The notes: generated from the letters alone by a model not told the origin. Positions 47,471 through 58,759 are shown, counted from the stretch's first letter. The stretch: 64,000 nt of DNA from Cervus elaphus (GCF_910594005.1 NC_057838.1:30868001-30932000), one strand, 5' to 3'. Numbers and translations are program-made.

Positions 47471-47984
47471 TCTCCTTGTCAAAATCCCCTGTGTGTGCCT
47501 TTGGAGAGTGAAACTAATTTAGATCCAAAGTCATAGTTGCAAGGGCATCTGGGAAATGTATCTAGCTTTTCCTTCTGTTTAGAAGTTTGGAAGGGACTTG
47601 AGAGAGGAATTCCACAGTAATCAACACACAGATTGGGCTGACAAGGATGTGAGACTCTTAATTTCCCTGCCATCATTACACAACAAGAGTCACTCTGTGT
47701 GTTCAGAGTCTTCCCAGAATGGGACAGGTTGCTTGGAGGTGATGGATGGATGACTATAAGCCTGGGAATTGAACTTGCCAATAAGTAAACATCAGCATTA
47801 GGATACTTTGTATTTTTCACAATATGCCAGTAGTGTGCTGAGTGGGCTGAACTGTAGAAATGATTGTATGGCTTCTGTTTTGATTTTGAAGGCATGTCAG
47901 GATGTCTACTCTAGTAAGGTAATTAAGTGGGAAGAGAGAACACAAGTCAGCAAAAGAAACTGAAAAATTCTTTTTTAATCAGTA
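47471..47984. other. Unique sequence
   Basis: The 138-codon minus ORF at 47479-47895 shows no recognisable domain and is treated as chance. Confidence 0.4.
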
Positions 47985-49395
47985 GGTAAGTGCTGCACTC
48001 AATATGCCAGCAAATTTGGAAAACTCAGCAGTGGCCACAGGACTGGAAAAGGTCCGTTTTCATTCCAATCCCTAAGAAAGGCAATCCCAAAGAATGCTCA
48101 AACTACCGCACAATTGCATTCATTTCACATACTAGTAAAGTAATGCTCAAAATTCTCCAAGCCAAGCTTCAGCAATACATGAACCGAGAACTTCCAGATG
48201 TTCAAGCTGGTTTTAGAAAAGGCAGAGGAACCAGAGATCAAATTGCCAACATCCGCTGGATCATCGAAAAAGCAAGAGAGTTCCAGAAAAACATCTATTT
48301 CTGCTTTATTGACTATGCCAAAGCCTTCGACTGTGTGGATCACAATAAACTGTGGGAAATTCTGAAGGAGATGGGAATACCAGACCACCTGACCTGCCTC
48401 TTGAGAAACCTGTATGCAGGTCAGGAAGCAACAGTTAGAACTGGACATGGAACCACAGACTGGTTCCAAATAGGAAAAGGAGTACGTCAAGGCTGTATAT
48501 TGTCACCCTGCTTATTTAACTTATATGCAGAGTACATCATGAGAAATGCTGGGCTGGAAGAAGCACAAGCTGGAATCAAGATTGCTGGGAGAAATATCAA
48601 TAATCTCAGATATGCAGATGATACCACACTTACGGCAGAAAGTGAAGAAGAACTAAAGAGCCTCTTGATGAAAGTGAAAGAGGAGAGTGAAAAAGTTGGC
48701 TTAAAGCTTAGCATTCAGAAAACGAAAATCATGGCATCTGGTCCCATCACCTCATGGGAAGTAGATGGGGAGACAGTGGAAACAGTGTCAGACTTTATTT
48801 TTTTGGGCTCCAAAATCACTGCAGATGGTGACTGCAGCCATGAAATTAAAAGACGCTTAGTCCTTGGAAGGAAAGTTATGACCAACCTAGATAGCATATT
48901 AAAAAGCAGAGACATCACTTTGCCTACAAAGGTCTGTCTAGTCAAGGCTATGGTTTTTCCAATGGTCATGTATGGATGTGAGAGTTGGACTGTGAAGAAA
49001 GCTGAGCGCGGAAAAACTGATGCTTTTGAACTGTGGTGTTGGAGAAGACTCTTGAGAGTCCCTTGGACTGCAAGGAGATCCAACCAGTCCATCCTAAAGG
49101 ACATCTGTCCTGGGTGTTCATTGGCAGGACTGATGCTGAAGCTGAAACTCCAATACTTTGGCCACCTCATGCAAAGAGTTGACTCGTTGGAAAAGACCCT
49201 GATGCTGGGAGGGATTGAGGGCAGGAGGAGAAAGGGATGACAGAGGATGAGATGGCTGGATGTCATCACCGACTTGATGGGCATGAGTTTGAGTAAACTC
49301 CGGGAGTTTGTGATGGACAGGGAGGCCTGGTGTGCTGCGATTCATGGGGTCACAAAGAGTCGGACACGACTGAGAGACTGAACTGACTGAATCTG
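47985..49395 (+). mobile_element. BovB LINE, 5'-truncated, well preserved
   Basis: Starts abruptly inside the BovB ORF (the segment that follows DDTVK in the 25.5 kb copy) and runs to the BovB 3' terminus (gactgagagactgaactgac). The 416-codon frame is described separately. This is by far the least mutated BovB in the window. Confidence 0.95.
47990..49240 (+). pseudogene. BovB reverse transcriptase ORF fragment, 416 codons
   Basis: This encodes the C-terminal half of the BovB ORF, an RTE-clade reverse transcriptase that copies BovB RNA, and probably Bov-tA RNA in trans, at a nicked target. Visible motifs are motif A at about 104-114 (CFIDYAKAFD, catalytic Asp 108), motif B at 166-173 (RQGCILSP) and motif C at 208-211 (YADD), so both catalytic-centre motifs are intact. 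Downstream are conserved ITSWEVDGETVETVSDFIFL, RLLRVPWTARRSNQSILK and LMLGGIEGRR blocks. The frame ends at a TGA at 49238-49240 where the 26.7 kb copy has Arg (CGA), about 45 codons before the usual end. The apurinic-type endonuclease domain was lost by 5' truncation, and the Met at 47990 is internal, so no functional protein is expected. Confidence 0.9.
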
Positions 49396-49399
49396 GGCA

Positions 49400-50070
49400 A
49401 AGACTTTTAAAAGCTATCATTGTGATACCTGATACCTCCCATTCACTACTGATTTGATGGAGTTGAAAATACACTTTCTTTATTGTATCTGGGATGAGTT
49501 CTGCCTCCAGTTTGGATGGAAACAACATACCTCCACAAGTTGGAAACACACTTAATTTTGGTATATGGCAGATGAGAATGGACTAAAGCAGGGAGGGCAG
49601 AATTAGATCTGGGCTTGGTTCTGTTCTAAGACTGCTTGGCACTGAAATGGCAGCCTGATATGCAGCTTCTCATTGTGATTCCTCATGTGCAGGCAAAGGA
49701 GTTTGGCTGAATAGATAATTTGCCTTCAAACACAGCCCAGAATGAGAGCGAATATGCGGACAGTTGCTGCTACCCAGAGAGCAAGCAGGCTTCTGCAGCA
49801 GCCTAATGAGCTGTGCAAAATGGATCTGAGTGGTCCTCGCCAGCCCTGGTATTTCCCACGGTGAGTTTTAGTTAAACAGCTCTCAGGGTGGCATGCAGTT
49901 AAGGAGGCTTCCAAACACAGCTTTGTGGAATGCCGCCTGCCTGGAACCTCTGCTCCACGGAATTCTCACTGAGGCAATCCCCCATCCAAGTTGACACACG
50001 AGTCTCTCCTCACCCTACATTTCAACATTTGGGGTAGGTTTTTCAGAACTTGATGTTATTTGAAGATTTC
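49400..50070. other. Unique sequence
   Basis: No gene or repeat recognised. Confidence 0.4.
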
Positions 50071-50071
50071 C

Positions 50072-50206
50072 TGGGCTTCCCTGGTTGTTCAGAAGGTAAA
50101 GAATCTGCCTGCAATGCAGGAGACCTGGGTTAAATACCTGGGTCAGGAAGATCCCCTGGAGAAGGGAATGGCAACTTACTCTAGTATTCTTGCCTGGGGA
50201 ATTCCT
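50072..50206 (+). mobile_element. Bov-tA SINE, 3'-shortened
   Basis: gggcttccctggttgttcag (tRNA head), ctgcctgcaatgcaggagac, gaagatcccctggagaaggg and tagtattcttgcctgggg. The element stops in the Bov-A body, without the usual tail. Confidence 0.9.
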
Positions 50207-51084
50207 AAGTTTGTCTTATTGGTTGCAGTGATTTTGTGTCCTTAATAGTTGTTGCCACCATTTTCTGAGAAGTTGCTAGAAGTATGGAGAGTTTATATAA
50301 CATTTCCCAGGACATAAGCTTGACAGATACTGTTTTCTCAGTCAAAATGCATTCCCAGTAACTTACTCCTGTTCTCTATTCTGTATGTTGGAAGAGGTCA
50401 CGTTTCAGAGGGGGCTAAGTGGTACATTTCTGGCCAAGAGATTGTAAGAACCTTGGAGAAAAGTTTCACTTACTGAATAAAAGGCAAATCTCAAGAATTT
50501 TATAGCTTTTCTGTTTTTACTGCTTAGAGAGTATGTGTATTGTCCAGAGATGCAGTAGCCATTTTGTGACACTGCAGATTAAAGTTACACACATCAGGAA
50601 CGCAAAGCAGGAAAAGCAAAAGAACTCTGGTTCTTAACATCATTTTTGACCAACTGCAACAGACCTCAACCTGTTTACCTAAAGAAGTTATTTGGTTTCT
50701 TACAAAATAAATCTATATATGTTGAGATTTCTGTTGGTTGCAGCCAAATGCAATCCTGTTTCATACAGTTTGTTGAGTAGTTTAAACTGTTTTTTTCTGT
50801 ATTCCACCTCTTTCATGCGGAGAGTCCATCAGTGACACAGCTCCTCATCCATTTTCTCCCATACATCTCATTTGCACACAGATACACACATGGACACATG
50901 GACCCACTGACAGATCAGTTCCCGACTCTTACCACACCAGTGATTAAAATATTTTTAAATGTGTGTCAGGCGTATGTTATTTATGTAGTCCCTTAAAACA
51001 TTTTGGGGAAAAGTATAATACATTTAAAACCAAAGAGTTTTGGGGTCATGCTAGATAGTACTCAAAAATTGGAAATGAAATTGG
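50207..51084. other. AT-rich unique sequence
   Basis: No gene or repeat recognised. Confidence 0.4.
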
Positions 51085-51087
51085 GCA

Positions 51088-51608
51088 CCCAGGCCCGTGC
51101 TGGAGCTCTCCGACTCTAACACCATGCAGCTCAAGGAGGGCCCCTGCCTCGTCCTGATGGTAGATTCTGAGGATGACAGGGAGTTGGAGGCAGCCAAGCA
51201 GCTGATCCAGCCAATAGCTGAGATGATCATTGCCAGATACAAAGCCAAAGAGGAGCAGGTGCTGCCCCTGTTCTTTTGTGGCAGGGGGAGGATGACATGA
51301 CTGACTCCCTGTGAGATTACACCAACCTGCCCGAGGCTGCCCTCTTACTCACCATTCTGGACATGTCAGCCCGGGCCAAGTACGTGATGGACATGGAGGA
51401 GATCACCCCTGCCTTTGTGGAGGCCTTTGTGAATGACTTCCTAGCAGAAAAGCTCAAACCAGAGCCCATCTAGTGGGGCCCCAGCTTCCCGGGACCTTAT
51501 TTAAAACTCATTCTTCTCCTCCTGCCCCTGCCAACTTCCCAGCACCCTTGGACTTTTCCAGCATGATCCAAATCACACAACCCAAGTGTCCAAAAAAAAA
51601 AAAAAAAA
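51088..51608 (+). pseudogene. NXN: Processed pseudogene of nucleoredoxin (NXN), 3' part
   Basis: Nucleoredoxin is a thioredoxin-family oxidoreductase that binds Dishevelled. This intronless copy covers only its C-terminal region, downstream of the redox-active Cys motif. Translation from about 51094 gives RPVLELSDSNTMQLKEGPC, VDSEDD, AAKQLIQPIAEMIIARYKAK. After a frameshift near 51273-51287 it gives EDDMTDSL, stop, DYTNLPEAA, LLTILDMSARAKYVMDMEEI and the NXN-like end AEKLKPEPI, with a TAG at 51471-51473. The in-frame TGA at 51312-51314 replaces an Arg codon (CGA to TGA). About 120 bases of 3' UTR and 17 A residues (51592-51608) follow. No introns, a terminal A-tract and 5' truncation mean retrotransposition by L1. 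I saw no clear target-site duplication, and the left edge is uncertain by about 10 bases. Identification is from memory of the conserved C-terminus. Confidence 0.88.
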
Positions 51609-51609
51609 G

Positions 51610-52490
51610 AAGTGGTGTGGGCATTTAAATTTTTAGTATGAAATTTTGAAGCATACACAACTGGAAACATTATACAGTGACCTCCCATTCACTACTTCAT
51701 AAAATCATTCACTTAGATTTTGGTGTTTTTGCTTCATCATATAACTCTGTTATCACTTGAGAGCTAGGACCATGTTCTGTGTGCCATTTCCAACAAGGGA
51801 ATATAGAATCCTGTGCTAGTGAGGATTAAGGAATCTTTGAGAGAGAGTGATGTGCAACTCTGCCAAGCTCCCTGCAGACATACAGACTTCTGTTGCTAAG
51901 TCCAAGCTTGCTCTGCTTATCACACTACAGGCCAGTGAATACAAGAGGCAGGTGTTGAGGCAAGGAAAACAACTTTATTCGGAAAGCCAGCTGACTGAGA
52001 AGATGGCAGAGTAATGTCTCAGAGTAACCATCTTGTTGTGGTCTGGATGCCAGTTTCTCTTGTGGAGTCAGAAAAAAGCAAGGAGGAATTAAAGTCAAAA
52101 GGCAGAACAGAGAGGAAGAGGCAGTGGGGAAGCAAAGTGAAAGGGTCTTCAATCTTGAAAAACATCACCAGCCTTTGGAAGGAGTGTGTTAATCTCTTCT
52201 ATTCACAGGTGGCAGGATCAGATTATCTCTCTTTGAGCTGAGCTAAGGTACTTTAGTTTACAGTTAGGCAGAGGGGCAGGTCCTTTGAGGCAAGCCATTC
52301 TGCATGATTATAATAACAAAAGCAATAAAAAGCAACTCAAAGAAACAGTTTTCAACATGGAGTCAGATTTGGCTTCTTTGCCACACTTGGACTTGTCTGG
52401 GTATAGGACCACTGAGCTTAGAGATGGGTGTGGCTTTCCTGTTTTCCTGCCCCACCTGTTTCCATAGTCCTTCTAAAAGTGCTCTAAGTG
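51610..52490. other. Unique sequence
   Basis: No gene or repeat recognised. Confidence 0.4.
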
Positions 52491-52494
52491 TGGT

Positions 52495-52600
52495 TCTTCC
52501 AGAGCAGGATCAGCTGGACTTGCAGATTCTCAGGTTCCATTCCAGCACTTCTATATCAGAGATGCTGCAAGTGAGCTCTCCAACCTGCCTTTAGCTAGCC
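52495..52600. repeat. Possible MER5-like fragment
   Basis: gcaggatcagctggacttgc, agattctcaggttccattcc and tatcagagatgctgcaag loosely follow MER5A. Weak. Confidence 0.35.
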
Positions 52601-53265
52601 TTCCTGGAGGGGCTGATTCTAGTTAGACAACTAGTATTCTTGAAAAACCAAACAAACAATATCAGGTGGTAGTGGCTGAGAACTTATATTACGTATTCCT
52701 TCTTATAATTTGACTTGAGATAGACTGTGCACATTTCTCCCCCTAAAAGCAGAATCATGGGGGATAGTTTATGGCATAACACTAAAAAAGGAAAGTACAG
52801 TCCTATGGGGGCCGGTGGATCTGTTGTAGACAATGTTCAACTCAACTGTCAGGTCTTCTTGGGTGTCGATTGCCATCATTAGTGTAATTGTGCTGGTTGT
52901 TTCATAAAATGCAAAGCAGCAGGCTTGCTAAATTAATATTTACACTGCTACCTCTGCACTGCTGATGAGCTGGCAACGAGTGTGGCATTCTACTCCGTAT
53001 ATGACAATTGAGGGGAATTCTTGTTTACATATCATTTGTCTTTCTCACTTTTTAGTTTCTTTCCAAGGAGAATGAGGAAATGAACTGTGTGTAATTCTAG
53101 AAGCCAGTAATATCTGTATTCCAAATGTTTGAAAGTCAGACACTTTGGCCCAGAAGATTTTACTCAAGGCAGGTGTATGTATATCCCAATAAGTCATACA
53201 AGTCATTTTTAAATTGAAATGAGGGTTTTTGTATGGAGAAAATATACATGTGCGTGGTACAACAA
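52601..53265. other. Unique sequence
   Basis: No gene or repeat recognised. Confidence 0.4.
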
Positions 53266-53267
53266 CA

Positions 53268-54245
53268 TGAGTTGTTGTTGTTTAGTTGCTAAGTCGTATC
53301 TAACTGTTTGTGACTCCATGGACTGTAGCACTCCAGGCTTCCCTGTCCTTCACCATCTCCCAGAGCCTGCTGAAACTCATGTCCATTGAGTCAGTGACGT
53401 CATCCAACCACTCATCTTCTGTTGCCCCCTTCTCCTCCTGCCTTTAATCTTTCCTAGCATCAGGGTCTTTTCCAGTGAGTCAGCTCTTTGCATCAGGTGG
53501 CCAAAGTATTAGAGTTTCAGCTTCAGTAATCAGTCTTTCCAATTAATATCCAGGACTGATTTCCTTTAGGATTGACAGATTTGATCTCCTTGCTGTCTCA
53601 AGTGTCTTCTCTAGCATCACAGTTCAAAAGTATCCATTCTTCAGCATTCAGCATATCCAACTCTCACATCCATACATGACTAGCAGAAAAACCATAACTT
53701 GAACTATACAGACCTGTGTTAGCAAAGTGATATCTCTGCTTTTTAAAATGTTGTCTAGGTTTTTCATAGCTTTTTTTCCAAGGAGCAAGCATCTTTTAAT
53801 TTCATGGCTGCAGTCACCATCTGCAGTGATTTTGGAGCTCAAGAAAATAAAACCTGTCACTGTTTCTATTTGCCCTGAAGTTATGGGACCAGATGCCATG
53901 ATCTTAGTTTTTTGAATGTTGAGTTTTAAGCCAGTTTTTTTCACTCTTCTCTTTCACCCTCATCAAGAGGCTATTTAGTTCCTTTTCACTTTCTGCCATT
54001 AGGGAAGTATCCTCTGCATATATGAGGTTATTGATATTTCCCCTGGCAATCTTGATTCCAGCCTGTGTTTCATCCAGCCTGGCATTTCTTATGATGTACT
54101 TTGCATATAAACTAAATAAGTAGGATGACAATATACAACCTTGTCGTACTCCTTTCCCAATTTTGAAACAGTCAGTTGTCCCATGTCTGGTTCTAACTGT
54201 GGCTTCCTCACTGGCGTAAGTAGCATTAAGAAATCTTAATGCTAG
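53268..54245 (-). mobile_element. BovB LINE 3' fragment with RT motif C
   Basis: Reverse BovB, about 1 kb. Minus frame 53648-53944: KTGLKLNIQKTKIMASGPIT, FIFLSSKITADGDCSHEIKR. Minus frame 53904-54287: ATVRTRHGTTDCFKIGKGVR, QGCILSSYLFSLYAKYIIRN, AGIKIARGNINNLIYAEDTS. YADD is changed to YAED, so a catalytic residue is lost in addition to frameshifts. Confidence 0.93.
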
Positions 54246-54446
54246 ATTTATACATAGCTTTGTCAAGTTCCCTCTGGAAATATACACATGACCTTACCTA
54301 GGTATGAAACCTGAGCCTTATTCTGACCTGTGGTCAAGATTTCTTCTATTCAAGAAGGAAGGAGCAGGAGCCCAGTAATATCAGAATTAGATGACTCGCT
54401 CAGGATTACTATTTAATAGAATCAGCCGTCTCAATTTTCCTGAGAT

Positions 54447-54645
54447 GGGGCTTCCCGGGTGGTGCTAGTGATAAAAAAAAATCTGCCTGCCAATGCAGCA
54501 GATGTAAGAGACCTGGGTTTGATCCCTGGGTCAGGAAGATCCCCTAGAGTAGAAAATGGCACCCCCAGTGTTCTTGCTTGGGAAATCCCAGGTACAGAGG
54601 AGCCTGGCAGGCTATAGTCCATGGGGTTGCAGAGAGTCATCTGCA
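54447..54645 (+). mobile_element. Bov-tA SINE
   Basis: Plus Bov-tA: ggggcttcccgggtggtgct, gagacctgggtttgatccct (B-box region), cccaggtacagaggagcctg, gctatagtccatggggttgc. A short CA-rich run follows at 54645-54672. Confidence 0.9.
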
Positions 54646-54980
54646 TACACACAGCCACACATACACACACACTGTGTCTCCTACATGTGAATGAGTTTCC
54701 TTCCAGAAGTTCATTCTTAAGTCCAGTTTTGTTCATAAGTCCAATTAGCCTTGGTATCCAGCTAACACATTTGGCTATATATCACCATACTGTAATAGGT
54801 TTATAATACTTTTCACACAAATAATACATAAAAAAACAGACAAACATAAAAAATAAAGATTTTTTTTTTCCTACCATACAGTTCCTTGAAAAGTGGAGTA
54901 GTACAGGACAACAGCCAGCACATTCATATCTTTGAGAGTTCACAACTTGAAGGTTCGTGTGTAGGTTACTTACTGTAGTC
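54646..54980. other. Unique sequence
   Basis: A short ACAC run and A/T tracts. No gene or repeat recognised. Confidence 0.4.
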
Positions 54981-54982
54981 GA

Positions 54983-55185
54983 GGGCTTCCCTGGCTTCTC
55001 AGTGGTAAAGAATCTGCCTGCCAGTGCAAGAGATGCAAGTTTGATCCCTGGGGTGGGAAGATCTCCAGGAGAAGGAAATGGCAACCCCCTCCAGTATTCT
55101 TGCCTGAGAAATCTTACGGACAGAGCAGCCTGGTAGGTCACAGTCCCTGGGGTCACAGAGAGTCAGATATGACTTCGAGACTAAA
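54983..55185 (+). mobile_element. Bov-tA SINE
   Basis: Plus Bov-tA: gggcttccctggcttctcag, gcaagtttgatccctggggt, ctccaggagaaggaaatggc, cctccagtattcttgcctga, ggggtcacagagagtcagat. Confidence 0.93.
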
Positions 55186-55319
55186 CCCCCTACTCTAACT
55201 GATGGAGGGATGGTTAGGACCTATGCTTAGCCCCACCCTCTTGCTACAGTGACCGGTTCATCAACAGGCACCTTTCGCATTTAATCCAGTCACGGTGAAG
55301 GTTAGGGCCTTTATCTGAT

Positions 55320-55592
55320 TGTTGTTGTTCAGTCGCTCACTCATGTCAACTCTTTGCAACCCCATGGACTGCAGCACACCAGGCCTCCCTGTCCTTCACT
55401 GTCTCCTGGAGTTTGCAGAAACTCATGTCCGATGAGTCGGTGATGCCATCCAACCATCTCATCCTCTGTCGTCCCCTTCTCCTTCTGCCTTCAATCTTTC
55501 TCAGCATCAGGGTCTTTTCCAATGAGTTGGCGCTGCACATCAAGTGGCCAAAGAATTGGCACTTCAGCATAAGTCTTTCCAATGAATATATT
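55320..55592 (-). mobile_element. BovB LINE extreme 3' end
   Basis: Reverse BovB tail, about 270 bases. The minus frame 55346-55582 reads LMCSANSLEKTLMLRKIEGR, RMRWLDGITDSSDMSFCKLQ and AWCAAVHGVAKS. Confidence 0.93.
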
Positions 55593-55629
55593 TCTCATAT
55601 ATACCTTGTGTGTATGCAGATGTATTCCT

Positions 55630-56035
55630 AATATATATTTATAATATTAATCCTTTGTTGGTGTATGTATTGTGAATACCTTCTTATAGGTGGTAGTTTG
55701 CTTGAACTTGCTTTAAAGTGTTTTTTAATGAACAGTACTCAATTTTAATATAATCAAAATGAATTGTTCCTTTCATGGTGATCCTTCTTTCTGTCTTCTG
55801 TAAAAAAATGTTTTCTATATCCAAGGACAGAAATATCCTCCTCTATATTTTTTTCTATGGGCCTTAAAAAAATTTTTTTTGACATTTTTATCCTTAATCA
55901 CTCTGGAATTGATTGTGTATAATATGGGCGAGTGCACTGCTTTTGTAAAATTTTGTCTGTGAGAAAGATCCATATGCACAATTCCATTTCTGGGCTCTCA
56001 CTCTGGCCCATTGGGGTGTTGGTTTTTCTGTTGAG
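55630..56035 (-). mobile_element. Old L1 ORF2 3' fragment, antisense
   Basis: atattaatcctttgttggtg, tcatggtgatccttctttct, tctatatccaaggacag, atcactctggaattgattgt and aaagatccatatgcacaatt follow the antisense end of ORF2 in old L1M elements. Confidence 0.5.
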
Positions 56036-56164
56036 TAATCCATGCTAGAGGACCATGGAAGGTGAGTGATGTGCTGGGTGGGGATGGTTCGTCATTCAGA
56101 ATTCCTAGTATCCGTTCAAGTCCTTATCCCTCATATCCACATTTTTCTTAAAACCATGTGTGGG

Positions 56165-56300
56165 GAGATTTTAAAACTACATCAATGTCTAAGTCTTTCT
56201 CCAAAATTTCTGTTTTAATCAGCCTTGGGTAGAGGCTGCAAATCAGTATTTTTAAAAAGTGCCAGGAAATTCTAACATCAGTGCAGGGTCCAGAAGAGGT
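56165..56300. repeat. Possible MER5-like fragment
   Basis: caaatcagtatttttaaaaa followed by gtgccaggaaattctaacat, cagtgcagggtcc resembles MER5B. Weak. Confidence 0.4.
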
Positions 56301-56404
56301 GCTACAGAATTTACATCCAGAGATGATTTTAAGTATGAAGCCAGGACATGCTGTGCTAGCTTGACATCTTAGCAGAAATCCACAGGATGGTTTTAAAATT
56401 AGCA

Positions 56405-56700
56405 TTTTCCACTGATTTATAAATGTAGTGTGTGTTCATTGCAAAGGAAACAAAAGTACAGGAAAAACAAATTGAGTAAAAAATAATCATTTATATTTGC
56501 CTAGTTCATTTTGTATATTTTGTTCAGTTTACTTTGGCATATGCACGTGTATTAATATAGTTAGAATTGTATTGAAAATAACTGTATGGGCATTTTTCTA
56601 TAACACTCTTAATTACTATAAATACTGTTTAAGAATCTGTCCTTATAGTAATTATTATAGTGTATATTTCATACAAATACTCATCTTGTAAAATCTTATT
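56405..56700 (+). mobile_element. Possible old L1 3' fragment
   Basis: gtgtgttcattgcaaaggaa, acaaaagtacaggaaaaa, ataatcatttatatttgcct and tatgggcatttttctataac resemble the L1ME-like 3' pattern also seen at 11.3 kb. The element is AT-rich, so the call is weak. Confidence 0.35.
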
Positions 56701-56789
56701 GTGGTTAGAAATTTATTACTTTATTTATGGTGATTGCAATTGCTATTTCAGGGATAACAGGACAGCATGTTCTGGGCATTACAATTGAA

Positions 56790-57240
56790 CGTTTTGTCGT
56801 ATTGGGTCCAGAGTCAGTGAGATCTGGCTTCTAGTCCCAGCTTTGAGTGTGTGCTAAGTCACTTCAGTCATGTTTGACTCTTTGTGACCCTCTAAGGACT
56901 GTAGCCCTCCAGGCTCCTCTGTCCATGGGATTTCCCAGGCAAGAATACTGGAGTGGGTTGTCCTTCTCCAGGGGATCTTCCCAATCCAGGGATTGAACCC
57001 GTTTCTCTTAAGTCTCCTGCTTTGACAGGCAGGTTTTTTAGCACTAGCACCACCTGGGAAGCCCTCCAGTCCCAGCTTTGCTACTTATCAACTGCATAAT
57101 AGTAGGGGAATCATTCTCATTTTTACTCTTGAAAATGAGAATAATATTAATCTCTCCCACATAGAGCTGTTTTTAAGATTAAGTGGGATGAATAAGAATC
57201 AGTTAACACAGTTCTAAGCACATACCAAGTACCTGATGAA
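56790..57240 (-). repeat. MIR SINE split by Bov-tA
   Basis: Left piece (56790-56845): gagatctggcttctagtccc. Right piece (57066-57240): ctttgctacttatcaactgc, ttgaaaatgagaataatatt, catagagctgtttttaagat, cagttctaagcacataccaa. Together they form a reverse MIR. Confidence 0.8.
56846..57065 (-). mobile_element. Bov-tA SINE with 15-bp TSD
   Basis: Reverse Bov-tA (cacttcagtcatgtttgact ... tccatgggatttcccaggca ... cacctgggaagccct). ctagtcccagctttg (56831-56845) and ccagtcccagctttg (57066-57080) are the duplication, with one mismatch in 15. Confidence 0.95.
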
Positions 57241-58350
57241 TTTATGCACGAAATGTCCAGGCAGTGGCAAAGGCAGCCCACCTTCCTTGGCTCAAGGGCC
57301 AGTACGGTTTGCCTGACCAGTTTCTCTGGCAGTAAATGTTCACCGGAAGGGTAACAGTCACTGCGACGGACTCTTTCATTGTCCTGCTCAGTAGCCAGTG
57401 CAGAACTTGCCGGAAAGCCCTGCTTGTTTGAAGGAGAAGGTAAACAGTAATGTGCCAGTTACTCTCATAGTGGATGTGGCTTGCTGGCTCACTCAAAGTT
57501 AGAATAACCATTCCCTGGGATTTCCTTTTCTTGTCCTAAATAGATCTCTGCAGTCAAGAGGCAAATGCAGTTTCTCAGCTGTGGAACCAGGTGTGTACAT
57601 GGCTGGGCGTTTTCCTCCTTGGCTCTCCATGTGCTCTTGGAGCCCACAGCGTAAGAAACACAAAGGAACAACAAGCAGAATAAAGAATTGGCATGGTACG
57701 ACTTTCTAAGTGGAAGTGTGGGGGCTGTGGAGAAAGAGAAGAAGCTCAGTGGAGGAAGGGAAAAAGCTCACTGAGGAAAGGCCAGCTCTAAATTTGTGTA
57801 TTTCTACAGTGAATCGGGTTGTCTCTCTTAACAAGATCACCTCTGGGCCAAAGTGAGTTACACTTAGATGCACAGTGGTTTCTTGAAATTCACTTTGGAT
57901 TTTATGGTCTAATCCTGAGTGCTAAGGACCAGTATCACTCTCTGCAAAGGGACGTTATTTTGTTCTTCTGAAACCCAAGTTACTACAAGTTGATCTATAA
58001 GGCCATTCCCTCCTGTTGAACTTTGGTAACCCCAAATCTTAATCTTATCATCTGCATGGCCAACCTGTTTATTTGAAAATATAGACAAATGCTGTATACT
58101 AGTTATCTTTATTTACTTCTCCTTTGGTTAAGTTTTGGGGATGTGTTTATCATTTTACTACATTGACCTAGACTGCTATTTATTGAAGCTTGTGTTGCTT
58201 CTTTATTTTTCTCTTCCCTCTCGCATTCTTGCTATTTTGGATAGATAACTCTCTGAAAAAGTGTCTGAGATGGTTAGGTCTCAACTTCAATTATGAAGAA
58301 ATGGAATGTATGGACTTAGAAGCAGCTTTTCTATGAGAGAATTTAGCACC
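57241..58350. other. Unique sequence downstream of the predicted minus-strand gene
   Basis: No confident repeat. At 57290-57420 a few CpGs persist (agtacggtttgcc, caccggaaggg, ctgcgacggac), but no coding frame is convincing. Confidence 0.4.
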
Positions 58351-58362
58351 TTTGGGTTAATA

Positions 58363-58581
58363 TATGGGCTTCCCTGGTGGCACAGGGGTAAAGAATCCAA
58401 CTGCCAGTACAGGAGATGTGGGTTTGATACTTGGGTAGAGAAGATCCCCTGGAGAAGGAAATGATCCATCTGCTCCAGTATTCTTTCCTGCGAAATCCCA
58501 TGGACAGGGGTCCCTGGTGGGCTACAGTGCATGGGGTCGCAGAAGACTCAGACACAACTTAGGGACTTAAATGATGACAAC
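58363..58581 (+). mobile_element. Bov-tA SINE with TSD
   Basis: Plus Bov-tA: gggcttccctggtggcacag, tgtgggtttgatacttgggt, gaagatcccctggagaagga, atggggtcgcagaagactca. gggttaata occurs at 58354-58362 and 58582-58590. Confidence 0.95.
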
Positions 58582-58724
58582 GGGTTAATAAATGTCTGTC
58601 AGCTACATCTTCATTTGTGGGCTAAGATGTGAGCTTTTAACAGGCTTGGCTGTTCACGTGGTTCCCTAATTTAAAATAAGTATGAAAACAGCTGTCACTA
58701 AAAAGGGATAAACAACTAAAAATA

Positions 58725-58730
58725 TTTATT
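58725..58730 (-). terminator. AATAAA poly(A) signal (distal)
   Basis: The plus strand reads tttatt here, so AATAAA on the minus strand. It lies 35 bases beyond the proximal signal and is followed on the minus strand by a T/G-containing stretch (agttgtttatccc), as expected downstream of a cleavage site. Confidence 0.5.
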
Positions 58731-58759
58731 GCGGGAAATAAAAAAGTTAACCAAAGTAT

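Noticed and set aside
47479..47895. 138-codon minus-strand ORF
   Set aside because: No similarity or signals. Composition is like neighbouring noncoding DNA.
54983..55185. tRNA gene suggested by an internal promoter-like B box
   Set aside because: This is the tRNA-derived head of a Bov-tA SINE. It has no complete cloverleaf and its flanks are SINE body. The same holds for the other Bov-tA copies.
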